Shown here one piece after another: positions 43,838 through 58,153 of a stretch of 64,000 bases of DNA. The notes under the pieces were generated by a model. That model saw nothing but the letters and a program-made list of their open reading frames with translations. It had not been told where the DNA came from and did not search any database. The DNA is taken from the NCBI RefSeq assembly GCF_023276435.1, contig NZ_JALLPO010000016.1, forward strand, positions 79,821 through 143,820, read 5' to 3'. This DNA is from Sphaerisporangium perillae. GTDB lineage: Bacteria > Actinomycetota > Actinomycetes > Streptosporangiales > Streptosporangiaceae. Position 1 is the stretch's first letter, and every line of letters starts with the position of its first letter. Position numbers and translations under genes: made by a program.

Positions 43838-45094
43838 TCAGTCGAAGCCGGCATGCGGTGCGCTGGTGCCCTGTGGCACGCGGACCGGGCCGGACGCGCC
43901 CGGACGGACGTCGAAGTCGAAGATCGCGGTTGGCAGGTAGACGGTGGCGCAGGAGTTGGGGATATCCACCACCCCCGACAGCCGGCCCTCGATCGGCGCG
44001 GCGCCGAGCAACAGGTACGCCTGCTCGGGGCGGTAGCCGAACGCCGTCAGGTAGTCGATCGCGTGCAGGCAGGCCCGCTGGTAGGCCAGGTGTGAGTCGA
44101 GATAGCGCTGCTCGCCGTCCAGGGTGACGGACACCCCGGAGAACGCGAGCCACTCGCTGTACTGAGGGCTGGTGCGGCCCGGCATGAAGATGGCGTTCTC
44201 GCCGACGCCGTACGTCTGCATGCCCTCCTTGATGACCTCGACCCGCAGGTCGAGGAAGCCGCCCATCTCAATGGCACCGCAAAAGGTGATCTCGCCGTCG
44301 CCCTGCGAGAAGTGCAGGTCGCCGACCGACAGGTTCGCACCGGATACGAACACCGGGTAGAACACGCGGGAGCCCTTGGTGAGGTTCTTGATGTCCTGGT
44401 TTCCGCCGTTCTCCCGCGGCGGCGCGGTGCGGGCCGCCTCGGCCGCGATCCGGTCGAACTCGGACGGGGGCACCGAGCCGAGGACGGCGTCCCGGGGCTC
44501 GGGAGGCAGGGCCAGCGGCGGCACTCTCAGCGGGTCGGTGGCCCTCAGCGCCGACTCCCGCGCGTTCCATTTCGACAGCAGCGCCGCCGACGGCGCGGTT
44601 CCTATGAGCCCGGGGTGGACGATGCCGGTGAACGACACCGCCGGGATGTGGCGCGATGTGGCGGTCTGACCGGAGAAGTCCCAGATCGCCTTGTAGGCGT
44701 CGGGGAACTGCTCGGTGAGGAACCCGCCGCCGTTCTTGGTCGGGAAGATTCCGGTGTAACCCCAGCCTTGACCGGCCAGCGGGCCGCTGTCCTCCTGAGG
44801 GATGGGCCCTACGTCGAGGATGTCCACGACCAGCAGGTCGCCCGGCTCGGCCCCCTCGACCGCGAACGGGCCGCTGAGCGCGTGCACCGTCGTCAACGGG
44901 GCATCACGGATGTCCTCGGCGGAGTCGTCGTTGTGGATCGCGCCGTCGAACCACTCCCGGCAGTGGACCCGGAAGCTGTCGCCGGGCTTGACCCATGCCA
45001 CGGGCGGGATCTCGGGGTGCCACCGGTTGTGACCGATCTTGGCCTGGTCGGTGAACCTCTTATTCGAGTCGAGCGGGAAAATCAACTCTGGCAC
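43838..45094 (-). CDS. fmdA: acetamidase/formamidase
   Basis: A 418-residue amidase of the FmdA/AmdA family, which hydrolyses formamide or acetamide to ammonia and the acid. Characteristic segments are HNRWHPEIPPVAWVKPGDSF near the N-terminus, DLLVVDILDVGPIP, NLSVGDLHFSQGDGEITFCG and the C-terminal GVVDIPNSCATVYLPTAIFDF. The FmdB-type gene is 36 bp upstream on the same strand, the usual pair. GGAAAG lies upstream of the ATG at 45094. Confidence 0.92.
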   Translation of the reverse strand: MPELIFPLDSNKRFTDQAKIGHNRWHPEIPPVAWVKPGDSFRVHCREWFDGAIHNDDSAEDIRDAPLTTVHALSGPFAVEGAEPGDLLVVDILDVGPIPQEDSGPLAGQGWGYTGIFPTKNGGGFLTEQFPDAYKAIWDFSGQTATSRHIPAVSFTGIVHPGLIGTAPSAALLSKWNARESALRATDPLRVPPLALPPEPRDAVLGSVPPSEFDRIAAEAARTAPPRENGGNQDIKNLTKGSRVFYPVFVSGANLSVGDLHFSQGDGEITFCGAIEMGGFLDLRVEVIKEGMQTYGVGENAIFMPGRTSPQYSEWLAFSGVSVTLDGEQRYLDSHLAYQRACLHAIDYLTAFGYRPEQAYLLLGAAPIEGRLSGVVDIPNSCATVYLPTAIFDFDVRPGASGPVRVPQGTSAPHAGFD

Positions 45095-45130
45095 GGCTGG
45101 ATTCCTTTCGGCGCTGCGAGACAGAGACGG

Positions 45131-45412
45131 TCACGGCCGCGGCAGGCGGCTGGTGGCGGGATGGGCGGCCACCGCGCCTCCGCCGCGGCGCCGCGGCAGG
45201 GACGTGACGACTTCGGGCTCGGAGGCGCTGCGCTGCGCGCGCTGCAATTGAGCGTGCATGGCGGCCGGAGTGCGCGCCAGCATCGGAGCCGACAACACCC
45301 GGACCGAGGCCGCGCCGCAGTTCGGGCACGGCACCGCAGCGGGTGCGGTGCCGATCGGAAAATTGACCTCGATTTCAGAGCAATGCGGACACCGATAGGC
45401 ATATATCGCCAT
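45131..45412 (-). CDS. fmdB: FmdB-family zinc-ribbon regulator
   Basis: A 93-residue protein opening MAIYAYRCPHCSEIEVNFPI, with a second CPNCG about 20 residues on: the two-knuckle FmdB ribbon. The C-terminal half is Ala/Arg-rich and flexible. FmdB was named for putative control of formamidase in Methylophilus. It heads the fmdB-fmdA transcription unit. Confidence 0.88.
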   Translation of the reverse strand: MAIYAYRCPHCSEIEVNFPIGTAPAAVPCPNCGAASVRVLSAPMLARTPAAMHAQLQRAQRSASEPEVVTSLPRRRGGGAVAAHPATSRLPRP

Positions 45413-46048
45413 AGCATGCGCCCTTCGAGCGAGTTCGAACCATTCCTTCCCGGGTCGCGCCCCTCTCTACCCGGCGCGACCTCGGGAAACAGGGTTAGAG
45501 TCGGATGTATCCGCAATTTAACGTGTGAATGAAATGCAATCGATCTCACTTCCGCCAACTTGCTCGCACAATGAGGTAGATCGCTTAGTCCATAGGTAAA
45601 CCCATGCAAGATAAGTCGCCCGCGTGACCTTTGGTTCTTCTATGGATTGAAATCGTTGTCAGTTATGAGGGCTTGGCGCGAGTGCGGTAACACGGCAACT
45701 CCGCCTTGCCCGGCCTCCGGCGCCGAGTGGCACGAGCGAGAGTCGCCAAGGTGCGCGACCAGCGCTGCGCTGCGCCGCGGCGTCTCTGGGGCGAGGGCGC
45801 GAAGGACCGGCCGCCCAGGGCCGAAGCCTGGATCGATCCACGACCACGGCCCCGCCATCACCGCGCGGCCACCTGCGGGCACATCCTTCGGATCCGCCAC
45901 TCCGGAGCCTTCGACGGGGTGCATCTGGTCCCCGTGGCCCGGTACCGGGAGGTGGCCGCCCGCCTGGAACCCCTTCACCCGACCCTCGCGCATGGGCGTG
46001 ATGTCCGAAATGTCATGATGCGTAGAGAAAATCGGGAAAGGTGTGATC
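45413..46048. other. 636-bp gap without a supported gene
   Basis: This lies between the divergent fmdB and aldo/keto reductase genes. The part from about 45500 to 45670 is AT-rich and probably holds the fmdB promoter. The frames in 45647-46056 on both strands give Arg/Pro-rich, non-conserved translations; I see no real coding signal. A decayed gene is possible. Confidence 0.4.
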
Positions 46049-46981
46049 ATGGATAAGCGTGTTCTGGGCGACGGTGGCCCCGAGCTCTCGGTGGTCGGGG
46101 TCGGCTGCAACAACTTCGGCGCGCGCATCGACGCGGCGGCGTCGGCCGCTGTCGTGCACGCGGCGCTGGACGCAGGTATAACCCACTTTGACACGGCCGA
46201 GATGTACGGCGGCGGAAGATCGGAGGAGTTCCTCGGCGCCGCGCTCGGCCCGCGCCGCGACGACGTCGTGATCGCCACGAAGTTCCTGCCCCGCTCCGCG
46301 GACCAGCCGTACCGGCCCGGGACGCTCAGGGACCACATCCGCAGCTCGGCGGAGGGCAGTCTGCGCCGCCTCGGCACCGACCACATCGACCTCTACTATC
46401 AGCACTTCCCCGACGCGGACGCGCCGATCGAGGAGGTGCTGGAGGCGATGGACGAGCTGGTGCGGGAGGGCAAGGTCCTGCACATCGCCAGCTCGAACTT
46501 CTCGGCCGAGCAGATCGAGCGGGCGGCCGCGGTGGCCGCCGACAAGGGATGGGCGCGGTTCACCGGCACGCAGATCCACTGGAGCCTGCTGTCCCGCGAC
46601 GTCGAGGAGTCGGTCGTGCCGGCGGCCACGGCGGTCGGCCTCGGGGTCGTCCCCTACTTCCCGCTGGCTTCCGGCATGCTGACCGGCAAGTACCGCAGGA
46701 ACCAGGAGTTCCCATCCGGCAGCCGCCTCGCCGGCAACGCCGAGCGGGCCTCCAGCATCGCCACCGACGAGAACTTCGCCAAGGTCGAGGCCTTCGAGGC
46801 GTTCGCCGCCGATCGTGGCCACACCGTCGTCGAGCTGGCGATCGGCTGGCTGCTGGCCCAGCCGTCGGTGGCGTCGGTCATCGCGGGCGCCACCAAGCCC
46901 GAGCACATCGCCGCCAATGCGGGTTCGGTCTGGACGCTGTCCCCCGAGGAGGTGGACGCGGTCGCGCACCTCGCCCGCTGA
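46049..46981 (+). CDS. aldo/keto reductase
   Basis: A 310-residue (alpha/beta)8 reductase. Catalytic residues fall in HFDTAEMYGGG (Asp, Tyr), VVIATKFLPR (Lys) and DLYYQHFPDAD (His); the C-terminus SVIAGATKPEHIAANAGS binds NADP. It shares the fold with the reductase at 27894 but differs clearly in sequence and is nearer to the YghZ/YdjG-like group. AAAGG lies before the ATG at 46049; a GTG six bases earlier is in frame. Convergent with the giant carboxylase gene, 83 bp apart. Confidence 0.9.
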   Translation: MDKRVLGDGGPELSVVGVGCNNFGARIDAAASAAVVHAALDAGITHFDTAEMYGGGRSEEFLGAALGPRRDDVVIATKFLPRSADQPYRPGTLRDHIRSSAEGSLRRLGTDHIDLYYQHFPDADAPIEEVLEAMDELVREGKVLHIASSNFSAEQIERAAAVAADKGWARFTGTQIHWSLLSRDVEESVVPAATAVGLGVVPYFPLASGMLTGKYRRNQEFPSGSRLAGNAERASSIATDENFAKVEAFEAFAADRGHTVVELAIGWLLAQPSVASVIAGATKPEHIAANAGSVWTLSPEEVDAVAHLAR

Positions 46982-47064
46982 ACGGGTACGGCCCCGGACG
47001 GCCCGCCCTGATCGTTCAGCGGTGCACGCGCGAAAAGGTGCGGGCGTCCGGTTTCGGGACCAGG

Positions 47065-52554
<5,490 letters not shown>

Positions 52555-53123
52555 TGAGCGGGCCTTTCGAAGGCGATGAACACGGCGGCCGTCCCCGCCC
52601 TAACCGGGATACATACTCTCGGCTGCCCCCGGATACCGGAATGGCGGGGACTAAGCGTGCTTCGCGGCCGGAGTTGTGGGGATCACACAAACGCGCCCGT
52701 CGGGGTGGTGTGACATGCGGCTGGTGTGATCTTGGTCGCGCAGCGGCTCGTGGACTCGGGGGGCCGTTCGGACTGGCCACGGGCGAGAGTGCTCCGTTTG
52801 TCAGGCAGCGACAAAGACGGCAGGTGGGCCGCTCTGGTGCCGGACATGCTCCCATGGTGCCCGGGGCGGGAGATGACCTTCGGCGAGCGTGTTCACTCCC
52901 GGCATCCTCGACGGGCCCCTGCTCGTCGGCGCCATCAGTCAGTGGTCACGAGGGTGGCGTGCACTGCTGCCGGGGGGTGACCGTCAGGTCCCTCGCCCGC
53001 CTGGAGGAGAAGGGCTGCACCGACGGCGCCGGCTCCCCAACGAGATCAAGGCGAGGCGCTGACATTCCAGTGGAGTGAGGCACCGTGCACCACGAGGCCA
53101 CCTGACCCTGCGACAATCGCCGT
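52555..53123. other. 569-bp gap between carboxylase and EEP genes
   Basis: The left part (about 52560-52640) should hold the carboxylase promoter on the minus strand; TATGTA there resembles a -10, and CCGGGATAC with CCCGGATAC form a direct repeat near it that could bind a lipid regulator. The right part has short frames with HTH-like fragments (RSLARLEEKGC near 53000) but no intact gene. No gene is supported. Confidence 0.4.
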
Positions 53124-54095
53124 GTGATCGATAAGCCGGATGCCAGGCGGCGGTGGCGCTGGGTGACTGCCCTGGTATGGCTGCTTCTCGTGCCGTTCGC
53201 CGCGTGGGCCGTGCTCCGCCTCACGGAGTGGGACCTCGGCCTGTACTGGATCCAGCTCGTGGCCTTCACCCCGTTCGTCGCTGCCGCTTCGGCCGTCGTG
53301 CCACTGGTCGCCCTGCTCCTGCGCAGGTGGCCGGTCGTGGCGGCGGGCGTGCTGGTGACGGTGGTGCTGGGTGTGTGCGTGCTGCCGAGGGCGCTGGCCG
53401 AGGGCAACCCGGCGGCCGCCGGGCGGGAGCTCCGGATCATGTCCACCAACATGGCCGTGGGCGCGGCCTCACCGGAGGAGATCGTCAGCCTCGCGCGGCG
53501 GCTGAAGCCGGACGTGCTGACGATTCAGGAACTCACGCCTGGTGCGGTGGAGAGCCTGAAGAAGGCCGGGCTGGACGATCTGCTTCCCAACCGGGCAGGA
53601 AAGCCCGCGAACGGGCCTTGGGGGTCGGGCATCTACGCGCGGTTCCCGCTCCGCGCCGGGCCCATCATCGAGTACGGGAACTTCCGCCAGGCCGAGGCCG
53701 TCGTGAAGGTGCCCGGCGGTCCGGAGGTGTACGTGGCGTCGGTGCATCCGTGCGCGCCACGCTTCGACTACAAGGTCTGGTGCTGGGCACAGGGCCTGCG
53801 CGCACTTCCCGTCGCCGAACCCCGAGGAGTGGTGCGCGTGCTCGCCGGCGACTTCAACGCCACGCTGGACCACGGGGCGCTGAGGCGCCTGCTCGGTACG
53901 GGTTACCGGGACGCTGCCGACGTCACCGGCCAGGGGCTGTCACCGACCTGGCCCGCCAAGGGGTGGAAGCCGATCCCCGGGGTGACGCTCGACCACGTGC
54001 TGGCCGACCCGCGCATCGCGATCCGCGCGTACAGCACCCACCTGATCCCCATGACCGACCACCGCACCCTTTTCGCCCACCTGGTGCTCCCCTGA
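53124..54095 (+). CDS. membrane-anchored endonuclease/exonuclease/phosphatase-family protein
   Basis: 323 residues. The first ~90 residues contain three hydrophobic segments (VTALVWLLLVPFAAWAVL, a second at 45-65 and a third at 72-90) and then the EEP domain: IMSTNMAV (N), DVLTIQELT (catalytic Glu), ASVHP, VLAGDFNATLDH (Asp/Asn) and the final TDHRTLFAHL (His). This domain order places the catalytic part outside the membrane. Such proteins hydrolyse phosphodiesters, often of lipids or nucleic acids; the substrate is unknown. The GTG start is at 53124. Confidence 0.87.
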   Translation: MIDKPDARRRWRWVTALVWLLLVPFAAWAVLRLTEWDLGLYWIQLVAFTPFVAAASAVVPLVALLLRRWPVVAAGVLVTVVLGVCVLPRALAEGNPAAAGRELRIMSTNMAVGAASPEEIVSLARRLKPDVLTIQELTPGAVESLKKAGLDDLLPNRAGKPANGPWGSGIYARFPLRAGPIIEYGNFRQAEAVVKVPGGPEVYVASVHPCAPRFDYKVWCWAQGLRALPVAEPRGVVRVLAGDFNATLDHGALRRLLGTGYRDAADVTGQGLSPTWPAKGWKPIPGVTLDHVLADPRIAIRAYSTHLIPMTDHRTLFAHLVLP

Positions 54096-54265
54096 GGCGG
54101 AGCCGGCCAGCCCACGACCCCACCTGACCTACGCCGATGCGATCAGGCGGGGTTCACCCATGTCCGGCCGTCTACGGCTCTCACCGGCTGGACGTGCGCC
54201 TCGGCGGCAGCCGTAGAAGCCAATGTCTTGGGCGGCCACGATCGCGGCGGGGCGTGTGTTTATCT

Positions 54266-56383
54266 TCAGCCTTTGTAGTTGAAGATCTGGTGCAGTGTGT
54301 GCTGGATCTCGACGAGGTCCTTCTGGTCTTCCATCACCTGGTCGATCGATTTGTACGCGTCGGGGTGTTCGTCCACTAGGGCGGCGGCGCGGTTGGCGTT
54401 CCAGGTTCGGCCGCGCATCGCTTCGGTGAGCGACTTGGCTGACAGCTCTCGCTTGGCCCGGGTGCGTGACATGCGGCGGCCGGCGCCGTGGGAGCAGGAG
54501 TTGTAGGAGTCGGGGTTTCCGCGGCCGCGGACGATGTAGGACTGAGTTCCCATCGAGCCGGGGATGACGCCCTCGTCGCCTACGTCGGCCTTGATGGCGC
54601 CCTTACGGGTGATCCACAGGTCCCGGCCGTTGTGCTTCTCCATCTGCGTGAAGTTGTGATGACAATTTCGGGTAAGGATGTTGTCCTCCAGCGCGAACGC
54701 GTGGGTGCCCTCCACCACTGCGCAGAACACCTCCTCGACCCTGTCCGTCTCCTCGACCGTTGACACGGTCCACCCTCGCCGCTCCACCACGCGGCGACCT
54801 GCCTGGAACCGCTCTCGATGGGCGGGGATGAGGAAGAATGAAGGGTCGAGATCGCCACGCATGAGGCCCATGAGGTACATCGGCGCCGGCTCCTTGTTGT
54901 ACCCCAGGGTCATCCGCGTGCGAATCCCGTACGTTCCGATACCGAGCAGGCCGCATATCCTTCGTACCTGCTCCAGGTTCTCGCGAACTGCCGAGACGAG
55001 GGTGGGACGACCTGTCTTGCCGACATCGCCATCGGCCGCGAAGTATCCGGCTACCCAGCCGTACAGGTAGGAGGGCCCGCAGTCGAGACCCGGCACGCAC
55101 GTCTTCCGTTCCAGAGGTAGCCCGTTGATCACCTTCATGGCTGGATACGTTCGCGGTGGCCTGCCGAAGCCCTCGAAGAAAGGCGGCAGGGAGAGGTCCT
55201 TCTCCCCGCAGAAGTTCGCAGGAGACCTGTTGGGAGGGCTCACTGCCCCGTCACCGAAGACGAAGCCTCTCGCCGCGCCTTCCTTGTCGACGACCATGCC
55301 GTCCGGCCGCTTAGGGAAGGTCCAGGCAAGGCGATCACCTGGCTTCAGTTCAGCAGTGGTGACCTCTGTGGGCCGCTTGCCCCAGTACCGTGTACCGCCG
55401 CTGGAATGGGTTCGTAGCAGCCATCGATGCTCGGGGGTGGCGTAGATGTCCTTCTTGACGCCGTTCCGTGACAGGCGTACGCGCATGACCGGCTGCCGGC
55501 CGAAGGACTGGACAGGGGCCTTGACCCACTCGCCGTCCGTCGTGAGCAGCTCGTGGATGCCGCCTGCCAATTCGGCGATGGGCCGTACGCCCGAACTCGT
55601 CAGCACGCCGGTCTCGCCGGAGAAGCAGTTGATCGTGCGGACTCGCTCGCCCTTGCCGACGACCCGGAACAGGGCGTTGATCAGGACCCTGTCCATGCGG
55701 GCGCGCGAGGCCATGGCGTAGCGCTGGGCCCACAGCATGTCCTCGATGTACGCCGTGAACTCCGGTGTGCTCTGGATCAGGTAGGCCAGGTCGGGGTCTT
55801 CCAGGCCGATGGCCTGCTGCTTCATGAGCTTCTTGGCGTCCACGATGTGCATCGTGGCGAGCTGGTTGCCGATGCCGCGCGAACCGGAGTGCAGCACCGT
55901 CCAGACCCGGTCGCGCTCGTCGAGGCAGACCTCCACGAAGTGGTTGCCGGAGCCGAGGGTGCCGAACTGCTCGGATACCTTCTTCACCTGCTTGGGGGTC
56001 AGGTCGGTGTGGGGGAGTCCCAGTTCGCTCAGGGCACGGTCCATGGACGGATCGGCGTGGCCCTTGCCGACGCCGGCCGGGATGCGGTGCTCGACCATGG
56101 GCATCAGCGCGGCCATGGTGTCGGGCAGGTCGGCGGCGGTGAGCGTGGTCTCGGTCGCGACCATGCCGCAGCCGATGTCCACACCCACGGCGGCCGGAAT
56201 GATCGCACCCTCCGTAGGAATCACGGATCCGACCGTCGCGCCGATGCCGATATGCGCGTCCGGCATGAGCGCGACATGACCTGACACGAAGCGCAGGCGG
56301 GCGGTGCGTGCCGCCTGCTCGATCGTGCCCGCGTCTATTTCGCTGGCCCACGACAGAAGGTTCGGTGCGACCTGGTTCGGCAT
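54266..56383 (-). CDS. rtcB: RtcB RNA ligase interrupted by an intein
   Basis: A 705-residue precursor. Exteins form a normal 384-residue RtcB, which joins 2',3'-cyclic phosphate or 3'-phosphate RNA ends to 5'-OH using GTP and Mn. Extein landmarks are VGVDIGCGM, GTLGSGNHFVEV, LHSGSRGIGN and NSCSHGAGRRMSR (guanylylated His). The intein covers residues 253-573, between RTIN and CHHNFTQM. AGAGGAG lies 7 bases before the ATG. There is no archease or RtcR regulator beside it. Confidence 0.93.
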   Translation of the reverse strand: MPNQVAPNLLSWASEIDAGTIEQAARTARLRFVSGHVALMPDAHIGIGATVGSVIPTEGAIIPAAVGVDIGCGMVATETTLTAADLPDTMAALMPMVEHRIPAGVGKGHADPSMDRALSELGLPHTDLTPKQVKKVSEQFGTLGSGNHFVEVCLDERDRVWTVLHSGSRGIGNQLATMHIVDAKKLMKQQAIGLEDPDLAYLIQSTPEFTAYIEDMLWAQRYAMASRARMDRVLINALFRVVGKGERVRTINCFSGETGVLTSSGVRPIAELAGGIHELLTTDGEWVKAPVQSFGRQPVMRVRLSRNGVKKDIYATPEHRWLLRTHSSGGTRYWGKRPTEVTTAELKPGDRLAWTFPKRPDGMVVDKEGAARGFVFGDGAVSPPNRSPANFCGEKDLSLPPFFEGFGRPPRTYPAMKVINGLPLERKTCVPGLDCGPSYLYGWVAGYFAADGDVGKTGRPTLVSAVRENLEQVRRICGLLGIGTYGIRTRMTLGYNKEPAPMYLMGLMRGDLDPSFFLIPAHRERFQAGRRVVERRGWTVSTVEETDRVEEVFCAVVEGTHAFALEDNILTRNCHHNFTQMEKHNGRDLWITRKGAIKADVGDEGVIPGSMGTQSYIVRGRGNPDSYNSCSHGAGRRMSRTRAKRELSAKSLTEAMRGRTWNANRAAALVDEHPDAYKSIDQVMEDQKDLVEIQHTLHQIFNYKG
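54665..55627 (-). other. intein within RtcB
   Basis: 321 residues (precursor 253-573). The N-terminal splicing block starts with Cys (CFSGETGVLTSSGVRPI); block B has TPEHRWLLRT with the usual T-x-x-H. The end is VEGTHAFALEDNILTRN, with Asn last and +1 Cys (CHHN). The penultimate residue is Arg, where most inteins have His. A LAGLIDADG-like homing endonuclease motif, VAGYFAADGDV, is present with a second possible motif GLMRGDLDPSFF. It sits inside the metal-binding NCHHN motif, so splicing is needed for activity. Confidence 0.9.
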
Positions 56384-56818
56384 GACGGATCTCCTCTTGA
56401 TCGAGATCTACTCTGCCCAAGTCCTCACTGAGATCCCACTCATTATCCAACGCTCCCGCGTCGGCCCCGCCGCTCCGTACGGGGCTCGTCAGTCGGGCCG
56501 GCCGGAGCCGCTGCCGCCGAGGCGGCCCCAGCCGGGCGGGCTGCTCGGCGTTGGATCAGGCCGCGGTGATCTCGCGGGCGCCGGGGTGGCGGAGGCTGTC
56601 GAGGGCGGCGGTGAGGGCGACGAGCATCGGCTGTTGGTCCCGCAGGACCTGTTCCGCTTCGTGCCCGGCCACGGCCAGCAGCAGGTCGGATCTGCCCGGC
56701 GCGGGGCGGGCGCCGGTCTCGCGGGAGCATGGCGTGCGGGCGGCCGGTTCGCGGCGACCGGCGGGGGCGCGGCCGGTCGCGGTAGGTGTCAATTGGAGAA
56801 CAGCCTTTACAACGGCCA
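56384..56818. other. gap between rtcB and the LacI-type regulator
   Basis: The first ~50 bp carry the rtcB ribosome-binding site and presumably its promoter. On the minus strand, 56556 to about 56700 reads SDLLLAVAGHEAEQVLRDQQ and PMLVALTAALDSL, which looks like the helical end of a lost gene, but no intact start is visible. Confidence 0.3.
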
Positions 56819-56833
56819 TGTGAACGTTAACAA
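56819..56833 (+). promoter_or_regulatory. AraR-type operator upstream of the regulator gene
   Basis: TGTGAACGTTAACAA. Same 15-bp consensus TGTKANCGNTAACAA as three sites around araB and the sugar-binding protein. It is 59 bp upstream of the regulator ATG, consistent with autoregulation. Confidence 0.75.
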
Positions 56834-56892
56834 TTGACCCACCCCAGCCGTGGGCCGGGCGTTCGTGCGAGGAAGGAGGCGGGGCCAGGGTC

Positions 56893-57987
56893 ATGGTTCG
56901 CAACGTCCATCGCTCGCCCGTCATGGCGGATGTGGCAAGGGTCGCCGGTGTGTCCCACCAGACCGTGTCCAGGGTGCTCAACGACCACCCCAATGTACGC
57001 CAGGAGACGCGCGAGAGGGTGCTCGCCGCCATCGAGGGCCTCGGCTACCGCCGCAACTCGACCGCCCGCGCGCTCGTCACCAGGCAGACCAACACCCTCG
57101 GGGTGGTCGCCTTCGACACGACGCTGTACGGCCCGGCCAGCACGCTCTACAGCATCGAGCGGGCCGCCCGTGAGGCCGGTTACTTCGTGAGCATCGTGAG
57201 CCTGCGCGAGCTGACCCGCGACGACCTGTCCGAGGCGCTGGACCACCTCGCCCGTCAGCAGGTGGACGGGCTCGTGGTCATCGTCCCGCAGAGCGCGGTC
57301 GCGGTCGCGCTGGCCGAGATGCCGCAGCCCGTCCCGGTGGTGACGGTGGAGGGGGACGCCGACGTGGGCCTCCCCGTCGTGAACGTCGACCAGCGCAAGG
57401 GCGGCGTGCTCGTCACCGAGCACCTGCTCAGGCTGGGCCACCGTACGGTCTGGCACGTCTCCGGGCCGCCGGACTGGCTGGAGTCCCAGGGGCGCATCGA
57501 GGGCTGGCGCGAGACGCTCACCGCCGCCGGCGCGCCGATCCCCGACCTCCTGTACGGCGACTGGAGCCCGCGCTCGGGCTACCGCTGCGGCCAGCTCCTC
57601 GCCGGGGTGCCCGACCTGACGGCCGTCTTCGTGGCCAACGACCAGATGGCTCTCGGGGTGATGCGCGCGCTCGACGAGGCGCGCATCCGCGTCCCGGACG
57701 ACGTGAGCGTCGTCGGCTTCGACGACATCCCCGAGTCGGAGTTCTTCACCCCGCCGCTCACCACGGTGTCCCAGGACTTCTCCGAGGTCGGCCGCAAGGC
57801 CATTGAGCTCCTCCTCGACGCCCTGGCCGACGAGGAGTCCCCCTGCGGCCGATCGGCGCAGCCGCCCGACGGCCTGCTCGCGGGCGCCGGGGGAGTGGCG
57901 CTCACAGAGGCCGCCCCGCCCGCGCGCATCGTGGTGCAGCCGCACCTGGTCGTGCGCCGCAGCTCCGGCCCCCCGCGGACCACCTGA
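56893..57987 (+). CDS. LacI/GalR-family regulator of the arabinose genes
   Basis: 364 residues. The HTH and hinge helix are MADVARVAGVSHQTVSRVLN followed by RRNSTARALVTRQT; the periplasmic-binding-like effector domain follows (GVVAFDTTLYGP, VVNVDQRKGG, FVANDQMALGVMRALDE, VGFDDIPESEFFTPPLTTV). The last ~45 residues are an unconserved extension. Operators at 56819, 61927, 62058 and 62390 share the LacI-type palindromic centre, so the protein most likely represses itself, araBDA and the sugar transporter until L-arabinose or a derivative binds. The ATG at 56893 is used. Confidence 0.9.
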   Translation: MVRNVHRSPVMADVARVAGVSHQTVSRVLNDHPNVRQETRERVLAAIEGLGYRRNSTARALVTRQTNTLGVVAFDTTLYGPASTLYSIERAAREAGYFVSIVSLRELTRDDLSEALDHLARQQVDGLVVIVPQSAVAVALAEMPQPVPVVTVEGDADVGLPVVNVDQRKGGVLVTEHLLRLGHRTVWHVSGPPDWLESQGRIEGWRETLTAAGAPIPDLLYGDWSPRSGYRCGQLLAGVPDLTAVFVANDQMALGVMRALDEARIRVPDDVSVVGFDDIPESEFFTPPLTTVSQDFSEVGRKAIELLLDALADEESPCGRSAQPPDGLLAGAGGVALTEAAPPARIVVQPHLVVRRSSGPPRTT

Positions 57988-58086
57988 GCCTTCTGCGGAC
58001 CACCTGAGCCCTCCGCGGGCAACCTCAGCCCTCCACCTGAGCCCTCCGGGCGGCTCTACCCGAGCCGCCCGGACGGGACATGCCAA

Positions 58087-58137
58087 AGCCCCCGCTGGGG
58101 CACGCGGACGACTCGTCCGCGTGCCCCCACGGGGGTT
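58087..58137. terminator. bidirectional terminator between lacI-type gene and araA
   Basis: The core stem GGGGCACGCGGACG (58097-58110) pairs with CGTCCGCGTGCCCC (58114-58127), and outer CCCCCG/CGGGGG extends it, with AAG on the left and TTC on the right. It serves both convergent genes. Confidence 0.75.
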
Positions 58138-58153
58138 CAGGGCCTACGTCGGG

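Noticed and set aside
45640..46386. Open frames on both strands in the gap before the aldo/keto reductase
   Set aside because: The minus frame runs into the antisense of a clear AKR gene, and no family-like segment was seen; kept only as an unassigned gap.
54665..55627. The insert in RtcB as a frameshift or assembly artefact
   Set aside because: The frame stays open, the insert has intein splicing blocks and a homing-endonuclease motif, and removing it restores an exact RtcB.
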